Positions 1 through 9,326 of a stretch of 64,000 nucleotides of DNA are shown here, one piece after another; positions within the stretch are counted from its first letter, which is position 1; every line of letters starts with the position of its first letter. A model generated the notes under the pieces. It was not told where the DNA came from, made no database searches, and saw only the letters and a program-made list of their open reading frames with translations. This DNA comes from Marinobacter sp. SS5-14b. GTDB taxonomy: Bacteria; Pseudomonadota; Gammaproteobacteria; Pseudomonadales; Oleiphilaceae. A program made the position numbers and the translations under genes. The stretch spans positions 109,622 to 173,621 of the forward strand of contig NZ_JASSVM010000007.1 of assembly GCF_030541005.1 (NCBI RefSeq). Direction: 5' to 3'.

Positions 1-1
1 C

Positions 2-838
2 TGGAACAGTGGCATGTTCATGTTCGGTGCGCGCCAATACCTCGCAGAGCTACAGAAGTATCGCCCGGAGATTCTCGCCATCTGCCAGGCGGCGGTGGAC
101 AACGCCAACGAAGATATCCACTTCACCCGCATTAACGAAAGCATCTTTGCCGATTGCCCCGAAGACTCCATTGACTATGCCGTTATGGAAAAGACCCGCA
201 ATGCGGCTGTCGTATCGCTGGACGCTGGCTGGAGCGACATCGGCTCCTGGTCTGCACTCTGGGAAGTGTCAGAGAAAGACACTAACGGCAACAGCTTTGG
301 CGGCGACGTCATCGCCCACGATACCGAGAGCACCCTGGTGAGGGCGGAAAGCCGACTGGTTGCAACCGTCGGGGTAAAGGACCTGGTGATTATCGAAACC
401 AAAGATGCCCTGCTGGTCGCCCACAAGGATAAGGTTCAGGACGTTAAAAAGGTGGTCGAGCGCATCAAAGGCGATGGCCGTCACGAGCATATGAATCACC
501 GGGAGGTTTACCGTCCCTGGGGCGTTTACGACTCCATCGACAACGGCCAGCGCTACCAGGTAAAACGCATAACAGTGAAACCAGGTGCCAAGCTTTCAGT
601 ACAGATGCATCACCACCGGGCTGAACACTGGATTGTGGTCAGCGGCACGGCCAAAGTAACCAATGGGGAAAAAACCTACCTGGTGACCGAAAACCAGTCC
701 ACTTACATTCCTGTGGGCCAGATTCACTCACTGGAAAATCCCGGTGTGATAGATCTTGAATTGATCGAAGTTCAGTCCGGTTCCTACCTCGGGGAAGATG
801 ATATTGTGCGGCTCGAAGACGTTTACGGCAGAGGCTAA
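2..838 (+). CDS. manC: Mannose-1-phosphate guanylyltransferase / mannose-6-phosphate isomerase, 3' part
   Basis: This gene is cut by the left window edge. The frame is open from base 2 (it begins WNSGMFMFG) and only about the last 278 residues are present. It carries the family signature GWSDIGSW near residue 76 of the fragment. After it comes the type II phosphomannose isomerase cupin, from RPWGVYDS to the end, with a metal-binding HHHRAEHW segment. The family makes GDP-mannose from mannose-1-phosphate and often also isomerises fructose-6-phosphate. The nucleotidyltransferase active site lies upstream of the window. The product is cytoplasmic and would feed the surface-glycan genes that follow. 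The family is certain; the exact polysaccharide served is not known. Confidence 0.92.
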   Translation, partial: WNSGMFMFGARQYLAELQKYRPEILAICQAAVDNANEDIHFTRINESIFADCPEDSIDYAVMEKTRNAAVVSLDAGWSDIGSWSALWEVSEKDTNGNSFGGDVIAHDTESTLVRAESRLVATVGVKDLVIIETKDALLVAHKDKVQDVKKVVERIKGDGRHEHMNHREVYRPWGVYDSIDNGQRYQVKRITVKPGAKLSVQMHHHRAEHWIVVSGTAKVTNGEKTYLVTENQSTYIPVGQIHSLENPGVIDLELIEVQSGSYLGEDDIVRLEDVYGRG

Positions 839-980
839 CGCCACTTTGCACATACATTGCCAGCCAATGGAAGAGACGTACGTTAGCGGAAAGCCCGGAC
901 TTAGCTACCTAACAAAAAACCGTTAATATCGGACTTCTTTGGGGTTCCAGCTCCCCTAAATTACCGGAGTTCGAAACATC

Positions 981-2831
981 ATGCGACGCCACACTCTTTC
1001 CGCGCAAAGAACCGCCTGGGCATCCTGGTTTATCTTTGCTAACGGGGTTATCGCACTTCTGATCGGGCTGCGTTACTTACCCTGGATGCACATCCCCGAT
1101 ACCAGCACCGCAGCCTATGTTGGGCTTCTTCTCCCCGGCCAGTTTGCATTACTGGCGTGGCTAAGCGGGCTCCCGCTCTTAGCCCTGGCCCTTATATTAC
1201 CCGCCAAACGTGCACTGACCGTGTTTGCGATTATTTACGCCAGCGCGGGCATTGCGCTTCTGGCAACCGACACTGCAGTCTACTCTCTCTATCGTTTTCA
1301 CCTTTCGTCCTTTGTTTTGGAGCTGGCGCTTCGTGGTGGCAGTGAAATCTTTGCGTTCTCCTGGCAGTTCTGGGCGTCCACCCTGGGCATTGTCTTCGGC
1401 ATTGTCATTATTGAAACCATCATAGCCGTCCTGCTATGGCGCAGACGCCCTCGCGGTCTGTGGTTAGCAGCCAGCTTTGCAATCATGATCGGGCTGCAGG
1501 TTGGCGCTCATGCCTGGCATGCATGGGCCGACGCAAACTACGACTCCCGAGTGACCGGCATCACCCGACACGTTCCGCTTTATTATGGCGCCACCGCCAA
1601 GCGGTTCATGAATAAACACGGATGGGTTGACCAGCAAAAAGCCCGAGATAATCAGTCCGCCCAAGGGCTGGCACCTTCCAATCATACAGGGCCGCTCAAC
1701 TACCCGACTCAGCCACTGCAATGCTCGGAACCTGCCCGCAAACTGAATGTTCTGATGATCGTCATAGACGGGGCTCGATGGGACATGCTCGACCCGCGCT
1801 GGATGCCCAACATTTATGAATTCGCTCAGAATAACCTGACGTTCGAGCAGCATTACAGCAACGGAAACGCCACTAAGCCCGGCATTTTCACCCTGTTCTA
1901 TTCGTTGCCCGCCAGTTATTGGGACGCCTTCACCGCGAGCAAAAAACCGCCGGTTACCATCAGCAGAATGCAGGAGCTGGGCTATCAAACCAAAGTACTG
2001 GGTTCTGCCACGCTGGTAAGCCCAGCATTTGACCAGAATGTATTCTCGTCCATAAAAAACCTTCGTCTCAAAACACCTGGTAACCACCCATGGGACAGGG
2101 ACCGCCGGATTACCGAAGACTGGTTGGAATTCACCGAGCATGAACTTGACCCAGCCAACCCGTTCTTCGGCTTTCTATTTTATGACACCCCCCACAACCA
2201 TATGGTGCCGGACGATTACCCTGTGAAATTCCAGCCCTACTGGGAGTCCGTCAACAAGCTGCAACTCGATGCAGACTTCGACCCCGAGCTCATCAAAAAT
2301 AACTACAAATCCACCCTGCACTTCGCGGACAATTTGATCGGCAGCGTTCTTGACGACCTTATGGGCCGAGACCTGCTTGATCACACCGTCGTTATGATTA
2401 CCGGCGACCACGGCCAGGAGTTTAACGACTATGGGAAAAATTACTGGGGACATGGCAGCAACTTCGGCGACTATCAGCTTAGGGTGCCAATGGTGGTACA
2501 CTGGCCCGGCAAACCGGCACAACGAATTGATTACAGAACCGAGAATTTTGATATAGCTCCAACGCTTATGGGTGACTTGCTGGGTTGTCAGAGCTCAGAC
2601 CCAAGCCATTACGCTACCGGAAATGGCTTGCTCGAACCTCAAGAACGCCCATGGAGCATAGCCCATAGTTATATGGACTATGCGCTTTTGACGAAAGAGC
2701 TGGCCGTCGTTACCCATGCTTCTGGTAATGTTGATGTCGTAAGCCGGAGTTTGGAGCCGGTCCGGAATTATGAGCTCAAGCCCTCTATAGCCATTCGGGT
2801 TCTGGAGGAAATATCTCGGTTTTATGAATAA
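981..2831 (+). CDS. YejM/PbgA-like inner-membrane sulfatase-fold protein
   Basis: The protein has 616 residues. About five hydrophobic segments fill the first ~180 residues (the DUF3413-type membrane part). From about residue 255 there is a periplasmic alkaline-phosphatase/sulfatase fold, with VIDGARWDML and later TGDHGQEF. This layout matches E. coli YejM/PbgA (LapC, 586 residues), which senses lipopolysaccharide and controls LpxC turnover through LapB and FtsH. A GGAG lies about 11 bases before the ATG. The gene follows manC by 142 bases and precedes two glycosyltransferases, which fits a role in envelope glycolipid balance. Whether it is the true LapC orthologue or a locus-specific modifying enzyme cannot be told from sequence alone. 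Confidence 0.8.
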   Translation: MRRHTLSAQRTAWASWFIFANGVIALLIGLRYLPWMHIPDTSTAAYVGLLLPGQFALLAWLSGLPLLALALILPAKRALTVFAIIYASAGIALLATDTAVYSLYRFHLSSFVLELALRGGSEIFAFSWQFWASTLGIVFGIVIIETIIAVLLWRRRPRGLWLAASFAIMIGLQVGAHAWHAWADANYDSRVTGITRHVPLYYGATAKRFMNKHGWVDQQKARDNQSAQGLAPSNHTGPLNYPTQPLQCSEPARKLNVLMIVIDGARWDMLDPRWMPNIYEFAQNNLTFEQHYSNGNATKPGIFTLFYSLPASYWDAFTASKKPPVTISRMQELGYQTKVLGSATLVSPAFDQNVFSSIKNLRLKTPGNHPWDRDRRITEDWLEFTEHELDPANPFFGFLFYDTPHNHMVPDDYPVKFQPYWESVNKLQLDADFDPELIKNNYKSTLHFADNLIGSVLDDLMGRDLLDHTVVMITGDHGQEFNDYGKNYWGHGSNFGDYQLRVPMVVHWPGKPAQRIDYRTENFDIAPTLMGDLLGCQSSDPSHYATGNGLLEPQERPWSIAHSYMDYALLTKELAVVTHASGNVDVVSRSLEPVRNYELKPSIAIRVLEEISRFYE

Positions 2832-2861
2832 CTGTCATATCAAGGTACGCGAATACTACTT

Positions 2862-3704
2862 ATGAAGCTTTCTGTGATCATCAGCACCTACAACTCACCT
2901 GAGTGGCTGGAAAAAGTCCTGTGGGGATACAGCGCACAAACCCACAAGGATTTTGAGATCATCATTGCAGATGATGGTTCAAAAGGTGAAACACGTCAGC
3001 TTATTGATCGCATGAGAGATGAGACCGATCTCACGTTAACCCATGTATGGCAGGAGGATGACGGTTTTCAGAAGTGCCGAATCCTGAATAAAGCGGTTCT
3101 CACATCTCAGGCAGAGTATCTGATTTTCACCGATGGCGACTGTATTCCTCGCAATGACTTTCTTGAGGTGCATGCAACCGAAGCAGAGCCTGGCTATTAC
3201 CTGTCAGGCGGCTATCACAAGCTGCCCATGGAGACGAGCAAAGCGATAACTCGTGAAGATATTCTGGCCGGGCGGTGTTTCGAACTCGAATGGCTCAAAG
3301 CGCATGGCCTTGGTTCCACGTACAAGAACAGCAAGCTCACTGCTCGTGGCTGGAAAGCCCGATTGTTCAACACCCTAACCCCAACACGCTGCCGCTTCAA
3401 AGGCTCCAATGGATCAGCGTGGAAAAAAGATGTGCTTGCAGTTAACGGCTTTGATGAAACCATGGCCTATGGTGGTGAAGACAGAGAGTTTGGAGTTCGG
3501 TTGGTTAATCTGGGCATCAAACCGAAACATGTCAGGTATAACGCGATAGTTATTCATCTCGATCATGCGAGAGGATATGTTGATCCCGATACTGTCAAGG
3601 CAAACAAGGAACACAGAATCCGGATTGAAAACCAAGGCATCACCCAAACGCCACATGGTATCAATTTACACATCGGCGAGCCCCGAAAAGGAGCGATCTC
3701 TTGA
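2862..3704 (+). CDS. Family 2 glycosyltransferase (GT-A fold)
   Basis: The protein has 280 residues and a classic GT2 start (LSVIISTYNSPEWL) followed by a nucleotide-binding IIADDGS. The metal-binding motif is TDGDCIPR near residue 89. A C-terminal NGSAWKKDVLAVNGFDE and GGEDREF block is typical of chondroitin-polymerase/galactosyltransferase-like members. No membrane segment is visible, so it probably works at the cytoplasmic face of the inner membrane. It starts 30 bases after the sulfatase-like gene. Its stop codon overlaps the TTG start of the next glycosyltransferase (TTGA), which implies translational coupling. The sugar donor and acceptor cannot be read from sequence. Confidence 0.85.
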   Translation: MKLSVIISTYNSPEWLEKVLWGYSAQTHKDFEIIIADDGSKGETRQLIDRMRDETDLTLTHVWQEDDGFQKCRILNKAVLTSQAEYLIFTDGDCIPRNDFLEVHATEAEPGYYLSGGYHKLPMETSKAITREDILAGRCFELEWLKAHGLGSTYKNSKLTARGWKARLFNTLTPTRCRFKGSNGSAWKKDVLAVNGFDETMAYGGEDREFGVRLVNLGIKPKHVRYNAIVIHLDHARGYVDPDTVKANKEHRIRIENQGITQTPHGINLHIGEPRKGAIS

Positions 3705-4615
3705 TATTTTTCGTTTTCTCCTACAATCGCGGGCCTCATCTCCGAAACTGTGTCGAATCGATTGAAATCTGCGCCCCGAAACATCGCATCATCATCTATG
3801 ACGACGCCAGTAATGATCCTGAGACTATTCAGATTCTGGGCGAGATCGCGAAAAAGCACGAAGTGCGCACCAGAGATGATAAAAAATCCGGCGACCAGCA
3901 CGGAGCTCTCTATACGAACATGCAGAGGGCGATTGATTCCTTGGAAGAAGTCACGCTGATATGCTTTCTCCAGGATGATACGCAGCTAATACGACCTATT
4001 GATGATCAGGATCTGGAATTTCTAAACAACCAGTTCAATCAATTCCCGAATGCAGGGTTTCTAGCACCCGTCTTTCAGAAGCGAATTACTCGTCAGCGGA
4101 CGCTGGATCGATTTATATATCGCGATGATCGTGAAGTTTACGTCTGCGAGCACCGTAGCAATAAACAGGTGGCAGGCGTTTATTACTCCGACATCTCCGT
4201 AACCAGGAGCGACCGCTTGCGTTCAGCCGACTGGAAGTTCGTACCGGGAGAGTTTGAGAACGAACAGCAGGCAAAACGGAGTTTTCTGGAAATGGGTTAC
4301 CTTTTTGCACCGTTTGCCATGTGGCTACCCAATCCGCCTGCTTACCGAAACAAGAAAAAAAGCTTCACATTCCGGCTTGCTGAAATCGTCAATAAGGCGG
4401 GTTTTTATCCCTTCAACATAATGGACGAGGCCGCAATACAAAGGCTGCGTAGCCGGCCAACAGATCAGGTTCCAATCGCGGAAGACTTCCTGACAGTAAA
4501 AGTAAAAGGCCTTAAATCACCATGGATTTATGATCCCTTAAGGCGGTATCGACTTCTCCGTAAACTGGCGAAAATCGAGGCTTTCATCAAGCGAATCCGG
4601 CAAAATTCAGATTAG
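3701..4615 (+). CDS. Glycosyltransferase, paralogue A (GT2-like)
   Basis: The 304-residue protein has a GT-A-like start (VFSYNRGPHLRNCVESI), an IYDDAS nucleotide-binding segment and FLQDDTQ as the likely metal-binding motif. It shares FAMWLP, PAYR, GFYPF and FLQDDTQ at matching places with the product of 6185-7099 on the other strand. The start is TTG, with AGGAG about eight bases upstream, and it overlaps the previous stop by four bases. No in-frame ATG occurs until about residue 70, so TTG is the only sensible start. Its 3' end meets the opposing GT32-like gene tail to tail with a four-base overlap. The function is inferred to be glycan assembly; the linkage is unknown. Confidence 0.78.
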   Translation: MIFFVFSYNRGPHLRNCVESIEICAPKHRIIIYDDASNDPETIQILGEIAKKHEVRTRDDKKSGDQHGALYTNMQRAIDSLEEVTLICFLQDDTQLIRPIDDQDLEFLNNQFNQFPNAGFLAPVFQKRITRQRTLDRFIYRDDREVYVCEHRSNKQVAGVYYSDISVTRSDRLRSADWKFVPGEFENEQQAKRSFLEMGYLFAPFAMWLPNPPAYRNKKKSFTFRLAEIVNKAGFYPFNIMDEAAIQRLRSRPTDQVPIAEDFLTVKVKGLKSPWIYDPLRRYRLLRKLAKIEAFIKRIRQNSD

Positions 4616-5340
4616 CGCCCCAAGCGCTCTCGTGCCATGGCGATCAGTGATTCTGCAGTTTCTTGATTTAACTTTAGCTCTTGATAACCGTTAGGCCGAC
4701 TACTTGCAAATAGTTGGTCGCAGAAGACAGGTCCCGATCCTCTATAGGTTTCTCCGCTAAGATGCCTTGGGCAAAAAAAATGGCTTGGAAGAACCGTTAA
4801 GTCACTATAACCCATTTCTCGAACCGTCTCGGTCAAAACTCTCGGACCAACTGTTTTCCAGGCAGCAACTGGTTTATGTTTCAACTTGTACCAGACAAAC
4901 TTGCTTGCCAAGTACTTGCTGGAAAGGAACTTTTCCAGTAGTTGCCCAATCAACCGATCACCAGGGCGGGAGGCAAAATAACCGTTAGCAATTAGGCCCG
5001 GGGAAATCAGTTCATTTTCCCAGCACGCAAATGCGGTGCAATCAAACAACCAGTCTGGCAAAGGAGAAAGGGCTATTGAATCAGCATCCAGAGCAAACCC
5101 CCCCTCGTTAAAAAGTATTTCCCACCGCATTAAGTCTGCCACGCCGAAAAGCTGCCCTGTTTTCCACATCGCATCCATGTGTCGTTTGGTTTGCCATGGA
5201 AATTCATCGTATTCCCGATTCCCCCACACCTTTAATGTAAACTCGGGATTCAATGACCGCCACGTTTCAAAACAGGCATCTGGGCGGCGACTTTCATCAC
5301 CCACCCAAATAAAGTGAAAGCATTTTGGAATATTAGACAA
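4612..5340 (-). CDS. GT32-like (OCH1/DXD sugar-binding) glycosyltransferase
   Basis: The product has about 242 residues. It opens with IPKCFHFIWVGD and contains the region around GGFALDADS, the DXD sugar-binding motif of family 32 glycosyltransferases (Gly_transf_sug). Such enzymes transfer a hexose to capsule or LPS oligosaccharide. I place the start at the TTG at 5340 because AGGTGG lies six bases upstream. An earlier TTG at 5367 would add nine residues (MAWLSRWFE) but has a poorly placed ribosome binding site. There is no ATG start. It is the last gene of a - strand glycosyltransferase operon and its stop overlaps the end of paralogue A. Confidence 0.75.
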   Translation of the reverse strand: MSNIPKCFHFIWVGDESRRPDACFETWRSLNPEFTLKVWGNREYDEFPWQTKRHMDAMWKTGQLFGVADLMRWEILFNEGGFALDADSIALSPLPDWLFDCTAFACWENELISPGLIANGYFASRPGDRLIGQLLEKFLSSKYLASKFVWYKLKHKPVAAWKTVGPRVLTETVREMGYSDLTVLPSHFFCPRHLSGETYRGSGPVFCDQLFASSRPNGYQELKLNQETAESLIAMARERLGR

Positions 5341-5375
5341 TTCAAACCACCTACTCAGCCATGCCAAGCCTGCCG

Positions 5376-6149
5376 TTAAGATTTCTTCTGACCCGAATTA
5401 AGAGATTTCCTGAACTTGAAATTATGAACCTCCCGCCGAAGTTTCCCCTTGATCAAATACCAACGCCAGCGAAGCCGCATCAAACCTTTTCTCAAGTCTT
5501 TGGTATTAAAGCCCGTGTCGATAGCAGACTCAAATTCCGGGTTGTTGGTCACGCACGCTTGCTCAACGCCAAAGCACTCGACACCGTTGTCCCAAAACTG
5601 ATCCATTTCAATATCAACCGGCTCGGCCCAGGTGCCCGCATACTGCAGAAACTTCCTTGCCGCAGAGGGCCTTAAAAAGTATCCGGTGGCACTTTTATGT
5701 CCCCTGAGAAACTTGCAAACCGTTACGCCGCTTTGATCAAAGACTCTTAACCTTTCCGTGTTCCTGGATCTGCTGTCAAACAGCCTGACACACTCAATAG
5801 TCTCTGGAAGAGCTGGGCAAACACTGAGGAACCGCAAAAATGATTCCTCAAAAATTTGTGCGTCATCCTCCAGAACAATGAGCGGCTTGTTGGACTCAGA
5901 GCAGCGCTGCCACACCAGGTAGTGACTGGCATAACAGCCCAAATGTCCTGCAGTAAGCGGAATTTCTCCAATACGCTTCGCCTTCCGTGCATCGAACCTT
6001 GAAAACAGCTCATGTCCTTTCTTGCCATCCACAGCATCAAAGAAGTGAAAGTCTACGCCAAGGTGCGAAAACTGTGCCTTAATCGCTTCTCGGCGCTCAA
6101 CCGCCCTGAGAAGGCTGATGACAATTATTTCAGGCTGATCATTCATCAT
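5376..6149 (-). CDS. GT25-family LPS glycosyltransferase
   Basis: From the ATG at 6149 the product has 257 residues. It begins MMNDQPEIIVISL and shows the GT25 layout: RREAIKAQFSHLG, FFDAVDGKK, GHLGCYASH and the acidic LEDDAQIF motif. This family includes LPS core galactosyltransferases such as LgtB and Lex1. An upstream in-frame start at 6200 would overlap the preceding gene and lacks support. The ATG pair at 6149/6146 has AGGA five to eight bases upstream. The C-terminal tail is rich in Arg and Lys (RLRWRWYLIKGKLRR), perhaps for membrane contact. The acceptor sugar is unknown. Confidence 0.83.
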   Translation of the reverse strand: MMNDQPEIIVISLLRAVERREAIKAQFSHLGVDFHFFDAVDGKKGHELFSRFDARKAKRIGEIPLTAGHLGCYASHYLVWQRCSESNKPLIVLEDDAQIFEESFLRFLSVCPALPETIECVRLFDSRSRNTERLRVFDQSGVTVCKFLRGHKSATGYFLRPSAARKFLQYAGTWAEPVDIEMDQFWDNGVECFGVEQACVTNNPEFESAIDTGFNTKDLRKGLMRLRWRWYLIKGKLRREVHNFKFRKSLNSGQKKS

Positions 6150-6184
6150 ACTATTCCTAAAGAGAAACGAACCCGCGCCAAAAA

Positions 6185-7099
6185 CTAGCGCTTGAACCAT
6201 CGCCTGAGAGCAACTTCAAGATTGTTGAGCTGCTTATAAAACCGCAATCCCGTTAATGGATTATAGGTCCAGGGCTTAGGTGGATCTTTGGGAGTACACT
6301 CAAGAAATTCCTCGGCCACGGGCAACTTTTGGTCGGGTACAGATCTGATTTCTTTTGCCCGCCCCTCAGACCAAATCCGAAAAGGATAGAAACCCACCCC
6401 TTTCTTACGCTCTGCGAGCTTCAGTCCCAAGGTTTTATTCTTTCCCCGATATGCAGGAACTTCAGGCAGCCACATTGCGAAAGGCAGCCACATGTACGCC
6501 ATCATCCCGAAAAGCGACTTTGCCTGTTGGTCATTGGCAGGTTCGGACTGCTTGAATTGCCAGCCTGCCACGATAAGTCTCTCCGGACGAAAAACAACCA
6601 GATCAGAGTAGTGAATACCTGCACTCTGGCCCGTGTCCTTCCTGAAGAAAAATTCGGCTGATGGTCCCTGTAATGGTGTTATCGGCCGTTTCGTCAGGTC
6701 GACACCTCGAATGAAGCAAGGATGAATAAACCCAAGACTTTCCGTATCGTCAAACAGCTGATCCAGAGCGATGAGATCTTCTGGTGAAATAGGTCGAACA
6801 ACTTGCGTATCATCCTGAAGAAAACAAACAAGGCGACGACTCTGAAATCGTGTAAGCGCCGAGTTCATATTATGATAGAGACCGCCATGCTTAATGCTGC
6901 CCTCTTTCTCCGGTTTGATTACCTCACAGGTGCCCGAAATAGTGTTCAGATACTCGCAGGTTTCGGAGTCAGTGCTGTTGTCATCAAAAATGGCAATATC
7001 TGCGTCTGGGATGCATCGCAGAATCGAATCAACACAATTTCGGAGAAATTTCCCGCGGTTGAAGGAAAATATACATACGACTATTCGGTTATCGAACAT
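6185..7099 (-). CDS. Glycosyltransferase, paralogue B (GT2-like)
   Basis: The 304-residue protein has exactly the length of the product at 3701-4615 and resembles it along its whole length. Shared blocks include FSFNRGKFLRNCVDSI, FLQDDTQ, FAMWLP, PAYRGK and GFYPFR. FDDNSTD is probably the nucleotide-binding turn and LQDDTQ the metal-binding motif. The ATG at 7099 has GGAGG three bases upstream. The gene overlaps the end of the O-antigen ligase-like gene by 11 bases, so both belong to one - strand operon. The pair most likely arose by duplication and inversion within the locus. The transferred sugar is unknown. Confidence 0.77.
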   Translation of the reverse strand: MFDNRIVVCIFSFNRGKFLRNCVDSILRCIPDADIAIFDDNSTDSETCEYLNTISGTCEVIKPEKEGSIKHGGLYHNMNSALTRFQSRRLVCFLQDDTQVVRPISPEDLIALDQLFDDTESLGFIHPCFIRGVDLTKRPITPLQGPSAEFFFRKDTGQSAGIHYSDLVVFRPERLIVAGWQFKQSEPANDQQAKSLFGMMAYMWLPFAMWLPEVPAYRGKNKTLGLKLAERKKGVGFYPFRIWSEGRAKEIRSVPDQKLPVAEEFLECTPKDPPKPWTYNPLTGLRFYKQLNNLEVALRRWFKR

Positions 7100-8351
7100 A
7101 AGCCTCCCCAGCCCCGTTTTGTTTCTTCACCCCAGCATGAGCGGAACAGGCCCATGACCACACAAAAACCAAAGGAAGCCAACCAATCAACCAGACTGGG
7201 TGCAGCGAAATCAGCAAGGTATATTCATCCGTGAAGGTGAGCATCACAAAGAGTGCAAGAAGCGCCAACAAGTGAAATTTTACCAGAGGATTGACTGTCG
7301 CCTTAATAGCCCAGAGCGCCGGCAATCCCAATAAAGCGAGTTGAAATGCAACGCCAATGACACCCGTTTCAGCCCAAACCCCAAGCCAGATATTGTGCGG
7401 ATGGGATATATCAAGCCCCAAAGGCTCAAGATACTGACGCGAGGCATCCATCAACTTGAAGTCCATTCCCGCACCGTTGCCAAACCAGAGAGACTCCGGC
7501 GGGTAGGACGCGTAAGCCTCCCAAATGTCAAAGCGATGTGCATCGCCCCTCTTGAATAGCTGTTCAATCAAGGGTTCAAATCCCACGAGTGACTGAACAC
7601 TTACTACGATTATGGCGCCCGCAATGACAACACCAAATGCGGTCAAGTACGGGCGGAATCTGGCCGCAAGAACAACAACAAAAAACGCCAAATAGGCGCA
7701 CATTGTCAGAATGGGAGCCCGACTCTTGGTCATTATCACAAATACGCAGGTAGCAACAATCACCAGGGCAGCGAAAAACACTTCGGCCGGCTGTATTGGC
7801 TCATTTTTATGCAACATGATGAACAAGCCAATTGCCATGAGCACAATCGCTATCGACGCGCCTTGAATAGGGTGTTCCAGCATGCCCAAACCACCCGTCC
7901 TCAACCTCCCAAACTCAGGCAACGGATCAGTTGCCAGTCCTGCGAGAGAACCGAGAAGTGCAGCGCACAGAAACACATATCCCCATACCGCTCTGTAACG
8001 AACGATACTGGACATCCACAGCCGGAATGCAAGCATGCCAAAGGCAGCTTCTACGCCCCACCGTGACGCCTGCCAGTCATCCTTAACAGGGCCACTCCCC
8101 ACAAACCATGTAGAAACAGACATATAGGCACAGAAAAGGATAAAAACAGCGATAAACGGTTCTTTCAGATCAACCAGATCCCGCCTATGCAAAGCCAGGT
8201 ATGCGGTGAGAGGTAAGATCAAAGCGTGAAAAAAGGTTCTGAATACCACCTCAGGCGCAGATACACTTAAGAAAAGCCAGATACCGAACAGAAACCCCAA
8301 TCGACCAAACCATACAGCCGTCATTTCACGACCACTGGAAACCTGCCCCAT
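7089..8351 (-). CDS. O-antigen ligase family membrane protein
   Basis: The polytopic protein of about 420 residues has roughly ten to twelve hydrophobic segments. It has the Wzy/WaaL-type periplasmic signature RFDIWEAYASYP, WFGNGAGMD and SHPHNIWLGVWAETG in its C-terminal half, where the conserved Arg and His lie. Family members ligate polymer or oligosaccharide from undecaprenyl diphosphate to the lipid A core, or polymerise it. I chose ATG 8351, which has AGGGTG eight bases upstream. ATG 8369 (six residues longer) and 8324 are possible. The neighbours are all glycosyltransferases, so a ligase role is likely, but ligase and polymerase cannot be separated by sequence alone. Confidence 0.82.
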   Translation of the reverse strand: MGQVSSGREMTAVWFGRLGFLFGIWLFLSVSAPEVVFRTFFHALILPLTAYLALHRRDLVDLKEPFIAVFILFCAYMSVSTWFVGSGPVKDDWQASRWGVEAAFGMLAFRLWMSSIVRYRAVWGYVFLCAALLGSLAGLATDPLPEFGRLRTGGLGMLEHPIQGASIAIVLMAIGLFIMLHKNEPIQPAEVFFAALVIVATCVFVIMTKSRAPILTMCAYLAFFVVVLAARFRPYLTAFGVVIAGAIIVVSVQSLVGFEPLIEQLFKRGDAHRFDIWEAYASYPPESLWFGNGAGMDFKLMDASRQYLEPLGLDISHPHNIWLGVWAETGVIGVAFQLALLGLPALWAIKATVNPLVKFHLLALLALFVMLTFTDEYTLLISLHPVWLIGWLPLVFVWSWACSAHAGVKKQNGAGEAYVR

Positions 8352-8375
8352 GTCTACAACACCCTGCATAGGTCG

Positions 8376-9326
8376 TCAGCCCGCCTGCAATTGACGAATC
8401 AAAGGATCTATATAAGCACTGGGCGCCCAACTCTCTCGCCCACTAGCCTGCGAATGAATCGTAATGTAGTGCACGCTGGGATCCCCACGCATCGAGGTCA
8501 CCGTGTGAATAACCTTTTCAGGATCGCTGGTATCAAATATGTAACGACTTGATACTGGGTTACGCCATTCGACCTCACTGGCGTCGCACTGACACGCCAG
8601 AAACGCTTTGTAGTAGCCGAATTCGGACCACCTTCTGGGAGGTTGATCCAGAAGCACCTGCCACCAACGTTTTCTGCTACCCCTCTCCAGAAAATTCAGG
8701 GCCGCACGCAAAAGCCTCTGATCAAAAACAAAAGGCGTGTCAAAATAGACGTTAACCTTTCGGTCAGCGTTGACGGCCCCTGCCATTGCCTCTGAAACTG
8801 CCACCCAGTTAGCCACCTTCCCCTTCAAGTCAGTTCGGGATTTCCAGTCAGCAAAGCACACTGACCCTGAAGTCGATACAAAATCATCGACTTGCGCACC
8901 CGGCGTAACGTACACATCCGAATCAATGATCACGGCCAGATCACAATCAAGCTCACTCGCCAGCTTCAACTTGCACAGTTGCTGGGTATGCCACCCGGTA
9001 TAGGATGGCCATATTGGCCACGAAATGAGGCGTTTCAGGCTCCCAAAAATCTTGGTCAGGCCCCGCCCAAACCTTGAAGAAAGGTTTCGGGCCCTCACGC
9101 GGATTGCTTCCACCTCGGGAGGCAAAACGTCTCGCGTCGACAGAAGGTGCAAACCGGGTGTGTCGGCAAACTCTCGGAACAGTTCGAGATCCTCATGCTG
9201 AACCACTACATAGTGTGGCAGGTGGCTCAAACCGGAATGCTCAAGCGAAGCTCGCATCAATCGGAAATGCTCGAAATCACCAGCCCACGTCGGTGTAATC
9301 AGAACCGTTCTCTGGAGGCGACTCAT
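8376..9326 (-). CDS. Putative glycosyltransferase, DUF6492-like
   Basis: The product has 316 residues and opens with VLITPTWAGDFEHFRLMRASL, ending its nucleotide-binding half with VIIDSDVYV, a DXD-type motif near residue 142. The overall look matches DUF6492 proteins found in polysaccharide loci, which are GT-A-like but poorly characterised. A Trp-rich region (RKRWWQVLLDQPPRRW) lies near residue 220. No signal peptide or membrane helix is seen. Its ATG overlaps the stop of the upstream gene (ATGA), so the two are translationally coupled. The family assignment is from memory of motifs and is less firm than for its neighbours. Confidence 0.62.
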   Translation of the reverse strand: MSRLQRTVLITPTWAGDFEHFRLMRASLEHSGLSHLPHYVVVQHEDLELFREFADTPGLHLLSTRDVLPPEVEAIRVRARNLSSRFGRGLTKIFGSLKRLISWPIWPSYTGWHTQQLCKLKLASELDCDLAVIIDSDVYVTPGAQVDDFVSTSGSVCFADWKSRTDLKGKVANWVAVSEAMAGAVNADRKVNVYFDTPFVFDQRLLRAALNFLERGSRKRWWQVLLDQPPRRWSEFGYYKAFLACQCDASEVEWRNPVSSRYIFDTSDPEKVIHTVTSMRGDPSVHYITIHSQASGRESWAPSAYIDPLIRQLQAG

